Shown: positions 1-9,062, counted from the stretch's first letter. The stretch: DNA of 64,000 nucleotides from Flavobacterium faecale (GCF_003076455.1 NZ_CP020918.1:2433501-2497500), one strand, 5' to 3'. A program made the numbers and translations. Notes: generated by a model from the letters alone, not told the origin.

Positions 1-1043
1 TGGTAGCCTTGACAGTAGCCATTGTTTTGATATTACCGCGTTTTACAAAAGCTATTCCAGCCTCTTTGGTAGCTATTTTGGTTGTATTCGGAATCGTTTT
101 AGGTTTTGGAATTGAAACTAAAACAGTAGCCGATATTGCCTCTGTGAGTGGTGGATTACCACCTTTTCATATTCCGAATATCGATTGGACTTGGGGTACG
201 CTGCAAGTAATTTTCCCTTACGCTTTAATCATGGGTTCAGTAGGTTTGACCGAAGGATTGTTGACACTGAATTTGGTTGACGAAATCACCGGTACTAAAG
301 GAAGCGGAAACAGAGAATGTATCGCTCAAGGTGGTGCCAATATCTTGAACGGATTTTTCTTCGGGATGGGTGGTTGTCCAATGATTGCGCAAACCTTAGT
401 GAACTTGTCAGCTGGATCTAGAGCTCGTTTGTCTGGAATCGTTGCTGCTTTGACCATTTTGGTTATCGTGCTCGTAGGAGCGCCTGTAATTGAGCTATTG
501 CCTATGGCAGCGCTTGTGGGTGTGATGATCATGGTTGCGATTGGAACTTTTGAATGGATTAGTTTTCGAATCATAAACAAAATGCCAAAACAAGATATTT
601 TTGTTGGAGTCCTAGTTGCGGTCATAACTATTTTGATGCACAACTTAGCTCTTGCAGTTTTGATCGGAGTAATTATTTCAGCTTTAGTTTTCGCTTGGGA
701 AAGTGCAAAACGTATCCGTGCCAAAAAGTATGTGGACGAAAATGGAGTGAAGCACTACGAAATTTATGGACCGCTTTTCTTCGCTTCTACTACAGCTTTT
801 TTAGAAAAATTTGATGTTGCCAACGATCCAGTCGAAGTGATCATTGATTTTAAAGAAAGTAAAATAGCCGATATGAGTGCCATCGATGCAGTAAATAAAC
901 TTACGGAGCGTTATGCCAAAATAGGCAAAAAAGTACATCTTCGCCACCTTAGCACTGATTGTCGACAATTGCTACACAATGCAAACGAAATCATAGACGT
1001 AAATATACTCGAAGATCCAACCTACAAAGTAGCGATCGACTAA
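1..1043 (+). CDS. SulP-family anion transporter, C-terminal part (5' end outside window)
   Basis: The reading frame is open to the window's left edge, so the gene starts upstream and only the C-terminal ~347 residues are visible. They hold a run of hydrophobic segments (a glycine-rich stretch around GGANILNGFFFG, then helices to about residue 235) and a cytoplasmic C-terminal STAS domain (about residues 250-344, with the IIDFKES and MSAIDAV strands and helices). This order of transmembrane core then STAS is that of SulP/SLC26 permeases, which move sulfate, bicarbonate or other anions across the inner membrane. The substrate cannot be read from this part. A hairpin terminator follows at 1067. 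Confidence 0.9.
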   Translation, partial: VALTVAIVLILPRFTKAIPASLVAILVVFGIVLGFGIETKTVADIASVSGGLPPFHIPNIDWTWGTLQVIFPYALIMGSVGLTEGLLTLNLVDEITGTKGSGNRECIAQGGANILNGFFFGMGGCPMIAQTLVNLSAGSRARLSGIVAALTILVIVLVGAPVIELLPMAALVGVMIMVAIGTFEWISFRIINKMPKQDIFVGVLVAVITILMHNLALAVLIGVIISALVFAWESAKRIRAKKYVDENGVKHYEIYGPLFFASTTAFLEKFDVANDPVEVIIDFKESKIADMSAIDAVNKLTERYAKIGKKVHLRHLSTDCRQLLHNANEIIDVNILEDPTYKVAID

Positions 1044-1066
1044 TATAAGTATAAATCAAACTTAGA

Positions 1067-1102
1067 AACCACCATTTTCAATAAGAGAATGGTGGTTTTT
1101 TA
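1067..1102 (+). terminator. Rho-independent terminator after the SulP gene
   Basis: A 10-bp stem (1067-1076 pairing with 1088-1097) is followed by a T-run, 24 bp after the SulP stop codon. Confidence 0.8.
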
Positions 1103-1105
1103 TTT

Positions 1106-1206
1106 GGGCACGCCCCGCAGAAAAAGCGGGTCCGGGCTATTCACTATATCTTTTGTGCCGCTACCGCTTTACAAAAGGATGCCGTTGCTATCCCTCGTGC
1201 GCATAG
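1106..1206 (+). repeat. Dispersed structured repeat, copy 1
   Basis: Member of a family found six times in this window. It begins GGGCACGCC, has a first hairpin (CCCGC/GCGGG), then CGGGCTAT, then a second hairpin whose arms are roughly TCTTTTGT and ACAAAAGGA, and ends CTATCCCTCGTGCG. It fills most of the gene-free stretch 1044-1357; nothing else is evident there. Other copies: 11793 (minus), 16117, 32399, 48646 (plus) and 60558 (minus). Confidence 0.75.
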
Positions 1207-1357
1207 AGTGAAAATAGTGTATATTTAGGAAATTACCTTTTGTAAAGTTGTTTCACTTGTAATTAAATAGAGAACATGTTCATCAAGTTACTCCTGCCAA
1301 GTTACTATTTTAAGGAAAGGGAAATAGTTGTCTTTGTTCCGTTGTGATTTAGTATTT

Positions 1358-2095
1358 TTAATTTTTATAAATAAACTTAAAAATAATTTTCACAATAATC
1401 ATTAGTAGCGCAAGTAATAAATATCTTTTCCATTCAAACGTAGACGATTTAGTGTCTTGATTCTTATTTAAATGCTGCAATTGATAAACTCTAAAAGGAG
1501 TGTTTTTAAATAAATCGTCTCCCTCGTCATTGTCAATTTGTACTCCAAGTCTACGTTTCGCAATTTTAAAGGTAAAATCTTCCATTAACTGATCTTCTGT
1601 GAATGACTCCTCAATGTCATCATCGTATTTCCACAATAGTTGTTCGTTTTCAATATGGGAGTCCTTGTAAATTTCAACTTCCTCTTCAAAGCGGTTTCCC
1701 CATTCTTGTTTTATTTCAGAATCAACATATTTCAAGCGTTTCCTTTCTCCTTTTTGGATTAACGAATACCCGTGAAAATTTACTGAACTTGCACAGCTAA
1801 CGGTTACTATTTCTGAGTCAGGAAATATTTTAACTAAACTTTTTTCATATTCTACCAAGTTTAAATTTTCACTTCCTTCAAGTGACTTACTGGTCAAAAT
1901 ATATCCGTCACAAAGTATAATGTTACCGTTGTAGTATCCAATTCCAATTTGATTCTCTTTTGGATTCAATATGGCATCAAAAGATGTATCCTCTTTATAT
2001 TCAAAATTTTTAAAACCTAAAATTTTTAAAAGTTCAACTTCATCAGAAAAGTGTTCTCTATTTTCAATAATAATTAAAGACGTATTCCAACCCAT
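1358..2095 (-). CDS. Hypothetical protein with C-terminal membrane anchor, downstream of HigBA
   Basis: I do not recognise the family. The frame stays open to a TTG at 2140, but the first ATG, at 2095, gives a natural start (MGWNTSLIIIEN), 245 residues. The body is hydrophilic and acidic, with an EEDD-rich middle part. The last ~25 residues form one hydrophobic segment (LLLALLMIIVKIIFKFIY) ending in a short basic tail, as in a tail-anchored protein facing the cytoplasm. It begins 58 bp after the antitoxin stop on the same strand and is probably cotranscribed with the toxin-antitoxin pair. Whether it is part of that system is unknown. Confidence 0.6.
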   Translation of the reverse strand: MGWNTSLIIIENREHFSDEVELLKILGFKNFEYKEDTSFDAILNPKENQIGIGYYNGNIILCDGYILTSKSLEGSENLNLVEYEKSLVKIFPDSEIVTVSCASSVNFHGYSLIQKGERKRLKYVDSEIKQEWGNRFEEEVEIYKDSHIENEQLLWKYDDDIEESFTEDQLMEDFTFKIAKRRLGVQIDNDEGDDLFKNTPFRVYQLQHLNKNQDTKSSTFEWKRYLLLALLMIIVKIIFKFIYKN

Positions 2096-2152
2096 ATATT
2101 CAGTTTTATAATTCAATCGCTTGCAAGAAACCAGAAACAAAAGTAAATGTTT

Positions 2153-2458
2153 TTATAACTTAATAGAGAGTTCCAAATGCCCGCCTAAACCAAGTTCAAC
2201 AATTTTTTGCAAAGTTGAGAATCGAGCTTCTTTAATATTATTTTCGATTTTTGAAATATAAGATTTGGTAGTTCCTGTTTTTTCGGCGAGTTGTTCCTGG
2301 GTTAAACCTCTTTCGAGTCTTGCTTCTTGAATCATTGCTCCAATTTTAAAATTTTCATAATTAGCATCAAGTTCGTCTCGTTTCGGGCTACCAACTTCAC
2401 CATAATGTTTGTCCTTGAATTGGTCTAATGTTCTTGTATTACTATTTTTCGCTTTCAT
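2153..2458 (-). CDS. higA: HigA-like XRE-family antitoxin
   Basis: 101 residues with a helix-turn-helix of the Xre/Cro type at about residues 40-75 (MIQEARLERGLTQEQLAEK followed by TGTTKSYISKIEN). The N-terminal ~35 residues are polar and the last ~20 hydrophobic. The start overlaps the end of the toxin frame by 17 nt, and the toxin gene comes first, the HigBA order. Known role of the family: it binds and neutralises the toxin and represses the shared promoter. Assignment as an antitoxin rests on the domain and on this arrangement. Confidence 0.85.
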   Translation of the reverse strand: MKAKNSNTRTLDQFKDKHYGEVGSPKRDELDANYENFKIGAMIQEARLERGLTQEQLAEKTGTTKSYISKIENNIKEARFSTLQKIVELGLGGHLELSIKL

Positions 2459-2789
2459 AGTCCTGTTTTATTTTAATTGCTTTCTCAATTTCTTTTTTAG
2501 GAGTCTTTTGTGTTTTCTTCAGAAATCCGTTAGCTAAGATTATTAATTTCCCTTGATCAAAAAAACAAAATATTCTAAAAATATCACTTCCTTGCTTCAC
2601 TCTAATTTCATAAAGCCCATTAGTGTTTTCAATATGTTTAAGATAATTTTCTGGAACTCTTTCTAACTCTTCAATTAGTTCTAATGTCCAGATAATTTTG
2701 TCTTTAACTTTGGTACGTTGCTTTACAAAGAAGTCTTCAAAGTAATCCTTGTAAAATAGAATTGTACGTATCTTGGGTTTGCTACTCAT
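2442..2789 (-). CDS. higB: HigB/RelE-type toxin (phage Gp49-like family)
   Basis: 115 residues from the ATG at 2789; the frame runs up to a TTG at 2804 that I consider unlikely. The fold is recognisable by the helix KVKDKIIWTLELIEEL, the strand GLYEIRVKQGSDIFRIFCFFD and LIILANGFLKKTQKTPKKEI. These are features of the Gp49-like branch of RelE/HigB toxins, which cut mRNA, usually on the ribosome. A TAnnTTTG -7 box (TATATTTG) lies at 2801-2794 on the minus strand, leaving almost no leader before the ATG. The gene overlaps the antitoxin gene downstream. Confidence 0.85.
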   Translation of the reverse strand: MSSKPKIRTILFYKDYFEDFFVKQRTKVKDKIIWTLELIEELERVPENYLKHIENTNGLYEIRVKQGSDIFRIFCFFDQGKLIILANGFLKKTQKTPKKEIEKAIKIKQDYESEK

Positions 2790-3094
2790 TTTACAAATAT
2801 ACAAAAGTTGTCCTTAAGTGAAACTTTTGTCAAAGTAAATTGTGTAATTTGTTTGTAATTAGGAAAGTACATGGTATTTTAATTTTTCATAAGAACATTA
2901 AGGTGGCCATTTTCAAATTTAAATAGTAATAATAGGTAGTGTAATATAAAAAGGACTAGCGTTATTTTGTTCAAATTAACATTTCAAACCTAAAGTAAAA
3001 ATATCTCTCTAAATAAGTGTTAACGGGTATTAAAATAGCGTTAAACCCAAATTTTGGTGATTACTGCTCATAGTATTTTTTGTAATTTTAGGAT
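2790..3094. other. Intergenic region between higB and the NmrA-like gene
   Basis: 305 bp between divergent genes. It holds the minus-strand -7 box for higB (2801-2794) and, at about 3083-3090, TAATTTTA, a near match to a -7 box for the plus-strand gene. No other feature is apparent. Confidence 0.5.
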
Positions 3095-3727
3095 ATGGAA
3101 AATATATTAGTAGCAGGTGCAAACGGCACCACCGGAAAAAAAATCATAGCCCTTTTACATACATCAGACAATTTTAACCCAATTGCAATGGTGAGAAAAG
3201 AGGAGCAACAAACCTATTTTAAAGATCAAAATATAGAGACCGTTTTAGGCGATCTTACGGATAATGTTGACTCCGTCTTCAACACTAAAATTGATCGCGT
3301 AATTTTTGCTGCCGGTTCAGGCGGTAAAAATGTGGTTGGTGTAGACCAAGAAGGAGCAAAGAAAATGATAGATGCTTCTAAGAAAGCGAATGTCAAAAAA
3401 TTTGTAATGCTTAGCTCTATGGGTGCTGACAAACCTGAGGAAGCAACACAATTGGTCGATTATTTAAAGGCCAAACACAACGCCGACGAATATTTGAAAT
3501 CAAGTGGACTAGAATATAGCATTGTTAGACCTGGAACGTTGACCAATGACGATCAGCTAGCAACAATTGAATTAGCCCTAAAATTAAACAAAAGAGGAGA
3601 AATCAGTCGTGCTGATGTGGCGCAAACGTTAGTACAAAGTTTAGCAGATAAAACAGCTACAAATGCCACATTTGAAATCATCAAAGGAGAAAAAAATATC
3701 ACAGAAGCACTAGCTCAAATGAACTAG
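3095..3727 (+). CDS. NAD(P)-binding NmrA-like/SDR oxidoreductase family protein
   Basis: 210 residues. The N-terminus ILVAGANGTTGKKI carries the glycine-rich dinucleotide-binding motif GxxGxxG of a Rossmann fold. Later parts match atypical short-chain dehydrogenases of the NmrA/YwnB type: VLGDLTD, VIFAAGSGG, FVMLSSMGAD and YSIVRPGTL. The classical SDR YxxxK dyad is replaced by the looser YLKAKHNADEYLK stretch, as usual in atypical SDRs, which often act as NAD(P)H-sensing or isomerase proteins rather than plain dehydrogenases. It stands alone, divergent from higBA. The substrate is not predictable. Confidence 0.85.
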   Translation: MENILVAGANGTTGKKIIALLHTSDNFNPIAMVRKEEQQTYFKDQNIETVLGDLTDNVDSVFNTKIDRVIFAAGSGGKNVVGVDQEGAKKMIDASKKANVKKFVMLSSMGADKPEEATQLVDYLKAKHNADEYLKSSGLEYSIVRPGTLTNDDQLATIELALKLNKRGEISRADVAQTLVQSLADKTATNATFEIIKGEKNITEALAQMN

Positions 3728-4172
3728 TATTATAAAGGCGAAGCGACAGCTTTTGTTTGTCGTCAATTGATAATTTGGGCCGAAATAGTTAAATTGACAC
3801 CCATTTAGCGTTCCCTAGGTTAGCAACTGTAATGGTTATATTGCTCATCTACGGAACGCTATTTTGATTTATTGGCAGTTCCAACCAACTTTTAGTTCCA
3901 AACGTCGCAGAGGTAGAGTGCAGATACTTACTTTACATTGATAGTGATTATAAAATTTACCAAAAAAACCGAAAGGGCGCTAGTAAAATAACGTTCTTTC
4001 GGTCTTTTTAGTAAAGCAATACAAACGAATAAACATTGCTTTGATACGGTTTAAAATTTAATTAGCATATAAAACGACTAAGAATCATAGCTTGTTTGAT
4101 ATCTATTTTGATCAAATGATTTTACGATTTTGTAATATTTTGTTTAAGGCTTCAGACTAGAAGAATGTTTTG
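3728..4172. other. Gene-free stretch with one terminator-like hairpin
   Basis: No credible ORF. At 3969-4002 there is an 11-bp stem (CCGAAAG pairing with CTTTCGG, extended by two G-U and two G-C pairs) followed by TCTTTTTA. It would work as a plus-strand terminator but lies about 240 bp after the previous stop codon. Nothing else is clear. Confidence 0.5.
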
Positions 4173-4763
4173 TTATTTTCTATAAATGAAGCATCCCGCT
4201 TCAGATGGGTGATCTAATACCAAAGAATTCATGTCTTCTTTACGCAAGAGATTAATAATCATGAAGTCTCCAATTGCAACAACTGTGAACAAAATGGCAA
4301 ATAGTAAAACAAAAATATTTCCAAATAATATCGCATAAATAGCGGGTAGAAAACCTAGTATGATGGCAGGCATTATGGCTCCCGTAATATATTCTTTAAC
4401 TCGTAAGGGTTCGGTGCAATGGCAATAGGGTGTTAGCATTTTCCAAAGGAATCCAAATTTGATTGATTTAAATCGTTTTTTAGTATATTTTGCCCAAGTA
4501 ATTCCATGAATCAGTTCGTGCACAACAATGCCCAAAGTTATCACCAACATAATTATAGCAAGAACTTCAAATCTAGTATAAGAAAGAGCAGCTTCTTTAA
4601 TTGAGGTTCTAAACGCATGCGGGTTTAATTTGTCTTTCCAGAGTAGTAAAAACGGAAACAAATACACAATCACGATTGGAATCGCGCCGAAAATCCCATA
4701 AATATTTGCTTTCACTATATTAATCGTCAATTTATCTTTTTTGTAATGATCTAAATTTTGCAT
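4173..4763 (-). CDS. DUF3267-type membrane zinc metalloprotease
   Basis: 196 residues with four to five predicted membrane segments. The motif HELIHG at about residues 83-88 is the HExxH zinc-binding signature, sitting at the end of a hydrophobic helix (EVLAIIMLVITLGIVVHEL), as in DUF3267 and site-2-protease-like proteins. PYCHCTEPL follows about 25 residues later and then two long hydrophobic stretches. A minus-strand TATATTTG -7 box lies at 4819-4812. The gene stands alone. Proteolytic activity is inferred from the motif; the substrate is unknown. Confidence 0.75.
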   Translation of the reverse strand: MQNLDHYKKDKLTINIVKANIYGIFGAIPIVIVYLFPFLLLWKDKLNPHAFRTSIKEAALSYTRFEVLAIIMLVITLGIVVHELIHGITWAKYTKKRFKSIKFGFLWKMLTPYCHCTEPLRVKEYITGAIMPAIILGFLPAIYAILFGNIFVLLFAILFTVVAIGDFMIINLLRKEDMNSLVLDHPSEAGCFIYRK

Positions 4764-5101
4764 TTGAATGTGTGTTGGAGAATAGATTAATAAAATAAGT
4801 TACTAAAGGAACAAATATAACAAAGTTTATCTTTGATTTTCTATAAATTACGTTATTTTACTTACAAATTCCGATGCAAATAAGCGAGTATTATACTAAT
4901 TGATTTTCTTTTGAGGATAGCGCAAGTATATTTTTTTTTACTTGCTATAGATCAATCAACTGCAAAATCATTAACGGTACAACATGGTTAACAAGGTTGC
5001 TATAATTTATTTTGATTGTCAAAAATTAGATTCTGAAATCTGCTAAGGTAGGTAGTTGTGCTTCGTTTAGTAATGACGCTTTCAGATTAGTATTGTAGAA
5101 A
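4764..5101. other. Intergenic region, 338 bp
   Basis: Contains the -7 box for the metalloprotease gene (4819-4812, minus). Otherwise AT-rich sequence with no ORF, repeat or hairpin that I can support. Confidence 0.5.
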
Positions 5102-5383
5102 TTAACTCAAGACCTCAAAAGATCCGTCATTGCCAATAAATAGTTCTTTGTGTAATGAATCTGGTTTTGAGTTTCCTTCAAAACAGGAACAAGAAGCAGG
5201 ATAGTCACAGCTGTAAAGTATCGATACTTTTATCTGATTGCCATTTGTGTTTTCTACATCACTCAAGATAACAATCTCTAGTTCATCAAAATTAGGCCAA
5301 CCGCCATTATTACAAAAATCTAATGGGTTGAAAAGTTTAATATTCTTTTTTATTTGAGAGGTGACGAAGTCCTTATCGAGCAT
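5102..5383 (-). CDS. Small hypothetical protein
   Basis: 93 residues from the ATG at 5383; the frame is open to a TTG at 5410. No signal peptide or membrane segment. It has four cysteines, three of them close together (YSCDYPASCSCFEG), perhaps a metal or disulfide site. The start LDKDFVTSQIKKNI and the even composition look like a real protein, but I recognise no family. It is isolated, with repeat-rich DNA upstream. Confidence 0.5.
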   Translation of the reverse strand: MLDKDFVTSQIKKNIKLFNPLDFCNNGGWPNFDELEIVILSDVENTNGNQIKVSILYSCDYPASCSCFEGNSKPDSLHKELFIGNDGSFEVLS

Positions 5384-6064
5384 AGTTTGATTTGTTGGTT
5401 GAGTGCCCAAATTTAATCAATTTATCTCAGAGTGTAAAGTGTACTTTTTCCTGCGGTTTTGCTCGCAACAGCGGGGTAAATTGAAGTTTTATAAGCACAA
5501 GAACACAAAGTGCATCTTCAAAAGTCTTTGCGAGCGTAGCGCGGCAATCACGTATGCTAGATCTACAAAGCTTTTTAAACCATATAAGAGATTGAAGCTC
5601 ATGTAAGTCCAGCAACACAAATTGCGTCTTAATAAGTCATTGCAACGAAGAGGCTGTCCCGATTTTTCGGGCAACGTATGCGCTGATGTGAAGGAAAACA
5701 CAATGAAACCAGCCTATTTATGGCTTAAAAAAAAAGAGGACGCTTTGTCCTCTTAAATTACCTAAACTTGTTTATCGAGATCCCCATAGTGGCGGAAGTA
5801 GAGCGGTGAGCATGTCCTGAGCGATAGCCGAAGGGTTCAACCGCGGTTTATTTGTTGGCTTTTCAAGCCCAACGAAATCTTTGCTGTTAGGCATAGGCTA
5901 TTTTTGATTATCTGCTTGCTTAAAATGTAAATACATGGAATGAAAGCTACAAAATTTTCATCAAATTAGAAAAATACTTTATTCAAAATCTATCCAACTT
6001 AAAAAATGAGCAGACTATATTTTAAATCTTATCCTTACGACTCTCGCGCACTAGGTAAAATATT
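5384..6064. other. Repeat-rich gene-free stretch
   Basis: Short ORFs on both strands here are incompatible with one another and follow repeat sequence. The stretch holds a REP-like unit (5522-5556), a degenerate second one near 5633-5690, a hairpin AAGAGGAC/GTCCTCTT at 5734-5754 preceded by an A-run (a minus-strand terminator, possibly of the sulfatase gene), and at about 5814-5840 a copy of a CTGAGCG-GCCGAAGG repeat of a kind common between flavobacterial genes. Confidence 0.6.
5522..5556 (+). repeat. REP-like repeat unit
   Basis: Shares TTGCGAGCGTAGCG and GCAATCACGTATG with the unit at 7878-7913 and, in inverted form, with that at 7804-7834. The ends are self-complementary in part. Confidence 0.6.
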
Positions 6065-7543
6065 TTAGTTATTTCCTTTGAGAGCAGCCTCTGCCCAAGG
6101 TTCACGAGTCTCTTTCTCGCGCGCTTCATAATCAATATTCCTCCCTTGTGATTTGTGTGTTTTTTTTATACTACCATTGGCAGATGAAGCTTTTTCATCA
6201 ACAGTTCGTCTGGTTGGAACATTGGGCAGAGCCGCAAGCACGGTCTCTAGGCGAGTTAGAATTTCGGGCTTTACTTGTGCTAGATTTTCTTTTTCATAAG
6301 GATCTTCTAAAACATTGTATAGTTGATGCTCACCATCGTCTCCCTCACGTACAAGTTTCCATGGCCAGTCAAATACCGCTTTACCAGAAGCTGAACCGAT
6401 AATCAATGGGTTTCGTTCGATTTTGATACCACTGTTTATTGCCGACCACATAGTTTGTCCACTTTGGATCTCTAAAGGTGATGATTCACCTCCAACAGCA
6501 TCAAGTAAAGTTGGTAACCAATCCTGAATAGCGATTTGCTGATCTAGTACCTGACCTGCAGTGATGTGATTTGACCACATAATAAGACCTGGCACTCGCA
6601 TACCACCTTCCCAAGGTGAGCCTTTGCCACCTCGTAACTCACCATTATTAGAACCTAGAGATAACAATCCTCCATTGTCACTAGAGAAAACCACAATGGT
6701 GTTTTCTAGAATACCTTGATTCTCTAACGCCTCAATTATTTGGCCAATGCCATCATCTACTTGAGTAACCATCTCAGCATAAACATATCTATTGCCAGGG
6801 GTAACATCTTTATTTAGGCCACTGTTTTTTGGTGTAGTTTGTAAAGGTGTATGAGGAGCATTATATGCTAAGTAGAGAAAGAAAGGGTTATTGGGATCAC
6901 GATCGTTAATTATCTTTTTTGCTTCAGCTGTGAATAGATCGGTAGCATGTCCTTCTTCTCTAAGGGATACACCTTCCCTTTGCCAATCAAGACCGCCAGA
7001 ATAAACATGAGTGTAATAATCTATAGAACCACCTAAAAAACCATAGTGTGAATCAAAACCCCTAGAAATCGGCCAGTAGTCGGTATTGCCAATACCTAAG
7101 TGCCATTTCCCAACCATAAAGGTTTGATAGCCCAAATCTTTAAAATATTCAGGCATTATTTTTAGGTCAATTGGCAAGCCATTGTCATCTGATATAGGAC
7201 CATCAATGCCATAATACAGAGGATTTTGTCCGGTTAGAAGACTGGCTCTAGTAGGACTGCAAATAGGATAAACATAGTTTCTATTTAGTGTCATGCCCTT
7301 GCGTGCCATTTTATCTAAGTTAGGCGTAGCAATTTCGCTGCCGTTGTAGCCCACGTCACCAAATCCCATATCATCAACTAATATAAAAATCACATTGGGT
7401 TGACTTTTAGAGTCCTTTTGAGCGACGGTGTTGGTAGTTGACCGATCTGTATCCTTCTTTGCTAGTAGAGAGCAGGACACTGAAAAAATGGTCATGGCAA
7501 TTATTAGTAAAAGATTTCTTTTTTTCATAATCAATTTATTCAT
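6065..7543 (-). CDS. Lipoprotein arylsulfatase (formylglycine-dependent, family S1)
   Basis: 492 residues. The N-terminus is a lipoprotein signal ending SVSC, with the acylated cysteine at residue 24. The sulfatase core has metal-binding DD at residues 57-58, the signature CSPTRASLLTG with the cysteine at 95 that must be oxidised to formylglycine, GKWHLG, and a late block with SSDNGG and LRGGKGSPWEGG. It removes sulfate esters, probably from algal or animal polysaccharides, at the cell surface or periplasm. A formylglycine-generating enzyme is encoded at 38477. The gene stands alone between repeat-rich stretches, with no sugar-uptake (SusC/D) neighbours, so the substrate cannot be inferred from context. 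Confidence 0.9.
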   Translation of the reverse strand: MNKLIMKKRNLLLIIAMTIFSVSCSLLAKKDTDRSTTNTVAQKDSKSQPNVIFILVDDMGFGDVGYNGSEIATPNLDKMARKGMTLNRNYVYPICSPTRASLLTGQNPLYYGIDGPISDDNGLPIDLKIMPEYFKDLGYQTFMVGKWHLGIGNTDYWPISRGFDSHYGFLGGSIDYYTHVYSGGLDWQREGVSLREEGHATDLFTAEAKKIINDRDPNNPFFLYLAYNAPHTPLQTTPKNSGLNKDVTPGNRYVYAEMVTQVDDGIGQIIEALENQGILENTIVVFSSDNGGLLSLGSNNGELRGGKGSPWEGGMRVPGLIMWSNHITAGQVLDQQIAIQDWLPTLLDAVGGESSPLEIQSGQTMWSAINSGIKIERNPLIIGSASGKAVFDWPWKLVREGDDGEHQLYNVLEDPYEKENLAQVKPEILTRLETVLAALPNVPTRRTVDEKASSANGSIKKTHKSQGRNIDYEAREKETREPWAEAALKGNN

Positions 7544-7803
7544 TGTAATTGTTAAATAAAATACGGCACCATTTTCGATCTGGATTCTTGCTTAAAAATA
7601 ATTATCCAAAGATAATTAGCAATATTGTAAAATCAGAGTGATACTTACTTTATTATAAAATGAGCTACGTTAATGTAAGGAAAAATGTGTTGTTGTGCAT
7701 TGAATCGCATTGCAATTGCGACGTTTCATTTTTAAAGTAAGAAGGTTCACGTTGCAAACGAGCACCAGATAGATAAACTGTATGGTCCTGGGTTTACTTG
7801 CTT

Positions 7804-7914
7804 CTCATTACGTGATTGCTTCGTTCCTCGCAATGACAATCGTGGGGAGTTGTAGTTACACAATTAAACTCGACAAAGTCATTGCCAGCGTAGCGTGGCA
7901 ATCACGTATGCTAC
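7804..7914. repeat. Inverted pair of REP-like units
   Basis: A unit reading GTGATTGCTTCGTTCCTCGC then AATGAC (about 7809-7834) faces a unit reading GTCATTGCCAGCG then GGCAATCACGTATG (about 7878-7913). The two are inverted relative to each other and can pair across about 40 bp. Otherwise the gene-free stretch 7544-7956 shows nothing I can name. Confidence 0.6.
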
Positions 7915-8000
7915 ATCATACCTTATTATTCCATTCTTTGATTTTGTAATGATTCTTAGATTCAAGTGATAAATGCAACACTCCTTATTTGTTTAAATAA

Positions 8001-8052
8001 AGCCTACTGATAAGTCTTGAAGATCTAGATCTTCAAGACTTATCAGTAGGCT
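8001..8052. repeat. Perfect 52-bp palindrome inside the IS30 left end
   Basis: Positions 8001-8026 are the exact reverse complement of 8027-8052: two 26-bp arms with no spacer and no mismatch. It ends 47 bp before the transposase ATG. Confidence 0.95.
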
Positions 8053-8099
8053 ACGAAAAAAATTTCTCTTATTTTTGGGTTACTAAGCACAAAAAAAAG

Positions 8100-9062
8100 A
8101 TGTCACATTTAACGATTGAACAAAGATACGAAATTGCTACACTTCGTTCACAAGGATTTTCAATGAGTAAAATTGGAGGGTTTATAGGTAGAGATAAATC
8201 TGTAATTTCAAGAGAGCTATCCAGAAATTCCGATCAAAGAAATAATGTTTATAAAGCTAAATTAGCCCAAAGTAAGGCCAGTATTCGACAGCATGAAAAA
8301 GCTAAGAAAATACGCTTTACTGAACAGATAAAAGCACGTGTTATTCATCTTTTAGAAGAAGATTTCAGTCCTGAACAAATAGTAGGATATTGCAGTGATA
8401 AAAACTTTGAATGTGTTTCGATTGAAACAATTTATCAATTCATTTGGAGCGACAAAAAGAAAGGCGGACAACATTATAAGCACCTACGCACAAAAGGAAA
8501 GCGATATGCTAAAAGAGGGGCTTTAAAAGGCTCAAGAGGTATTATTAAAGATAGAGTTGGTATTGAAAACAGGCCGTTGGTTGTAGAAGAAAAGCAAAGA
8601 ATTGGGGATTTAGAAATTGATTTGGTAATAGGTAAAAATCACAAAGGAGCTTTGTTAACAATAAATGACAGAGCATCAGGTGTGCTTAAAATGGCTAAAA
8701 TAAACAGTAAGGAATCACAAGAAATTCAGGAGAAATTAATTGAATTATTAATGGATTGGAAGCCCATTTTGCACACCATTACATCTGATAATGGGAAAGA
8801 GTTCGCTAACCATAAAAAAGTATCTGAAATATTAGAAATCTCATACTTCTTTGCCAACCCATATTGTAGTTGGGAAAGAGGTGCTAATGAAAATTTAAAT
8901 GGTTTAGTAAGACAATATTTTCCAAAAAAATATAACTTTGATTTAATAACAGAAGAAGAGGTTTTAAGAGTAACAAATAAATTAAATAACAGACCCAGAA
9001 AAAGATTTGGTTTTAAAAGTCCAAATGAAATTTTTGAGCAAAAACTTAAACAATGTGCATAA
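8100..9062 (+). CDS. IS30-family transposase
   Basis: 320 residues. The N-terminus (LTIEQRYEIATLRSQGFSMS, then a helix-turn-helix and DKSVISRELSRN) is the IS30 DNA-binding region. The catalytic part carries the DDE residues: D in GDLEIDLVIG, D in ITSDNGKEFANH, and E in WERGANENLNGLVRQYFPK. The end, RPRKRFGFKSPNEIFE, is typical of IS30. Length and motifs are complete. It is the only gene of the element, and cuts and joins the IS ends during transposition. Confidence 0.97.
   Translation: MSHLTIEQRYEIATLRSQGFSMSKIGGFIGRDKSVISRELSRNSDQRNNVYKAKLAQSKASIRQHEKAKKIRFTEQIKARVIHLLEEDFSPEQIVGYCSDKNFECVSIETIYQFIWSDKKKGGQHYKHLRTKGKRYAKRGALKGSRGIIKDRVGIENRPLVVEEKQRIGDLEIDLVIGKNHKGALLTINDRASGVLKMAKINSKESQEIQEKLIELLMDWKPILHTITSDNGKEFANHKKVSEILEISYFFANPYCSWERGANENLNGLVRQYFPKKYNFDLITEEEVLRVTNKLNNRPRKRFGFKSPNEIFEQKLKQCA

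Noticed and set aside
326..724. 132-codon minus-strand ORF opposite the SulP gene
   Set aside because: Shadow of the SulP frame, whose STAS and membrane segments are clear.
5403..5701. Overlapping short ORFs on both strands
   Set aside because: They contradict one another, follow REP-like repeats and lack plausible starts.
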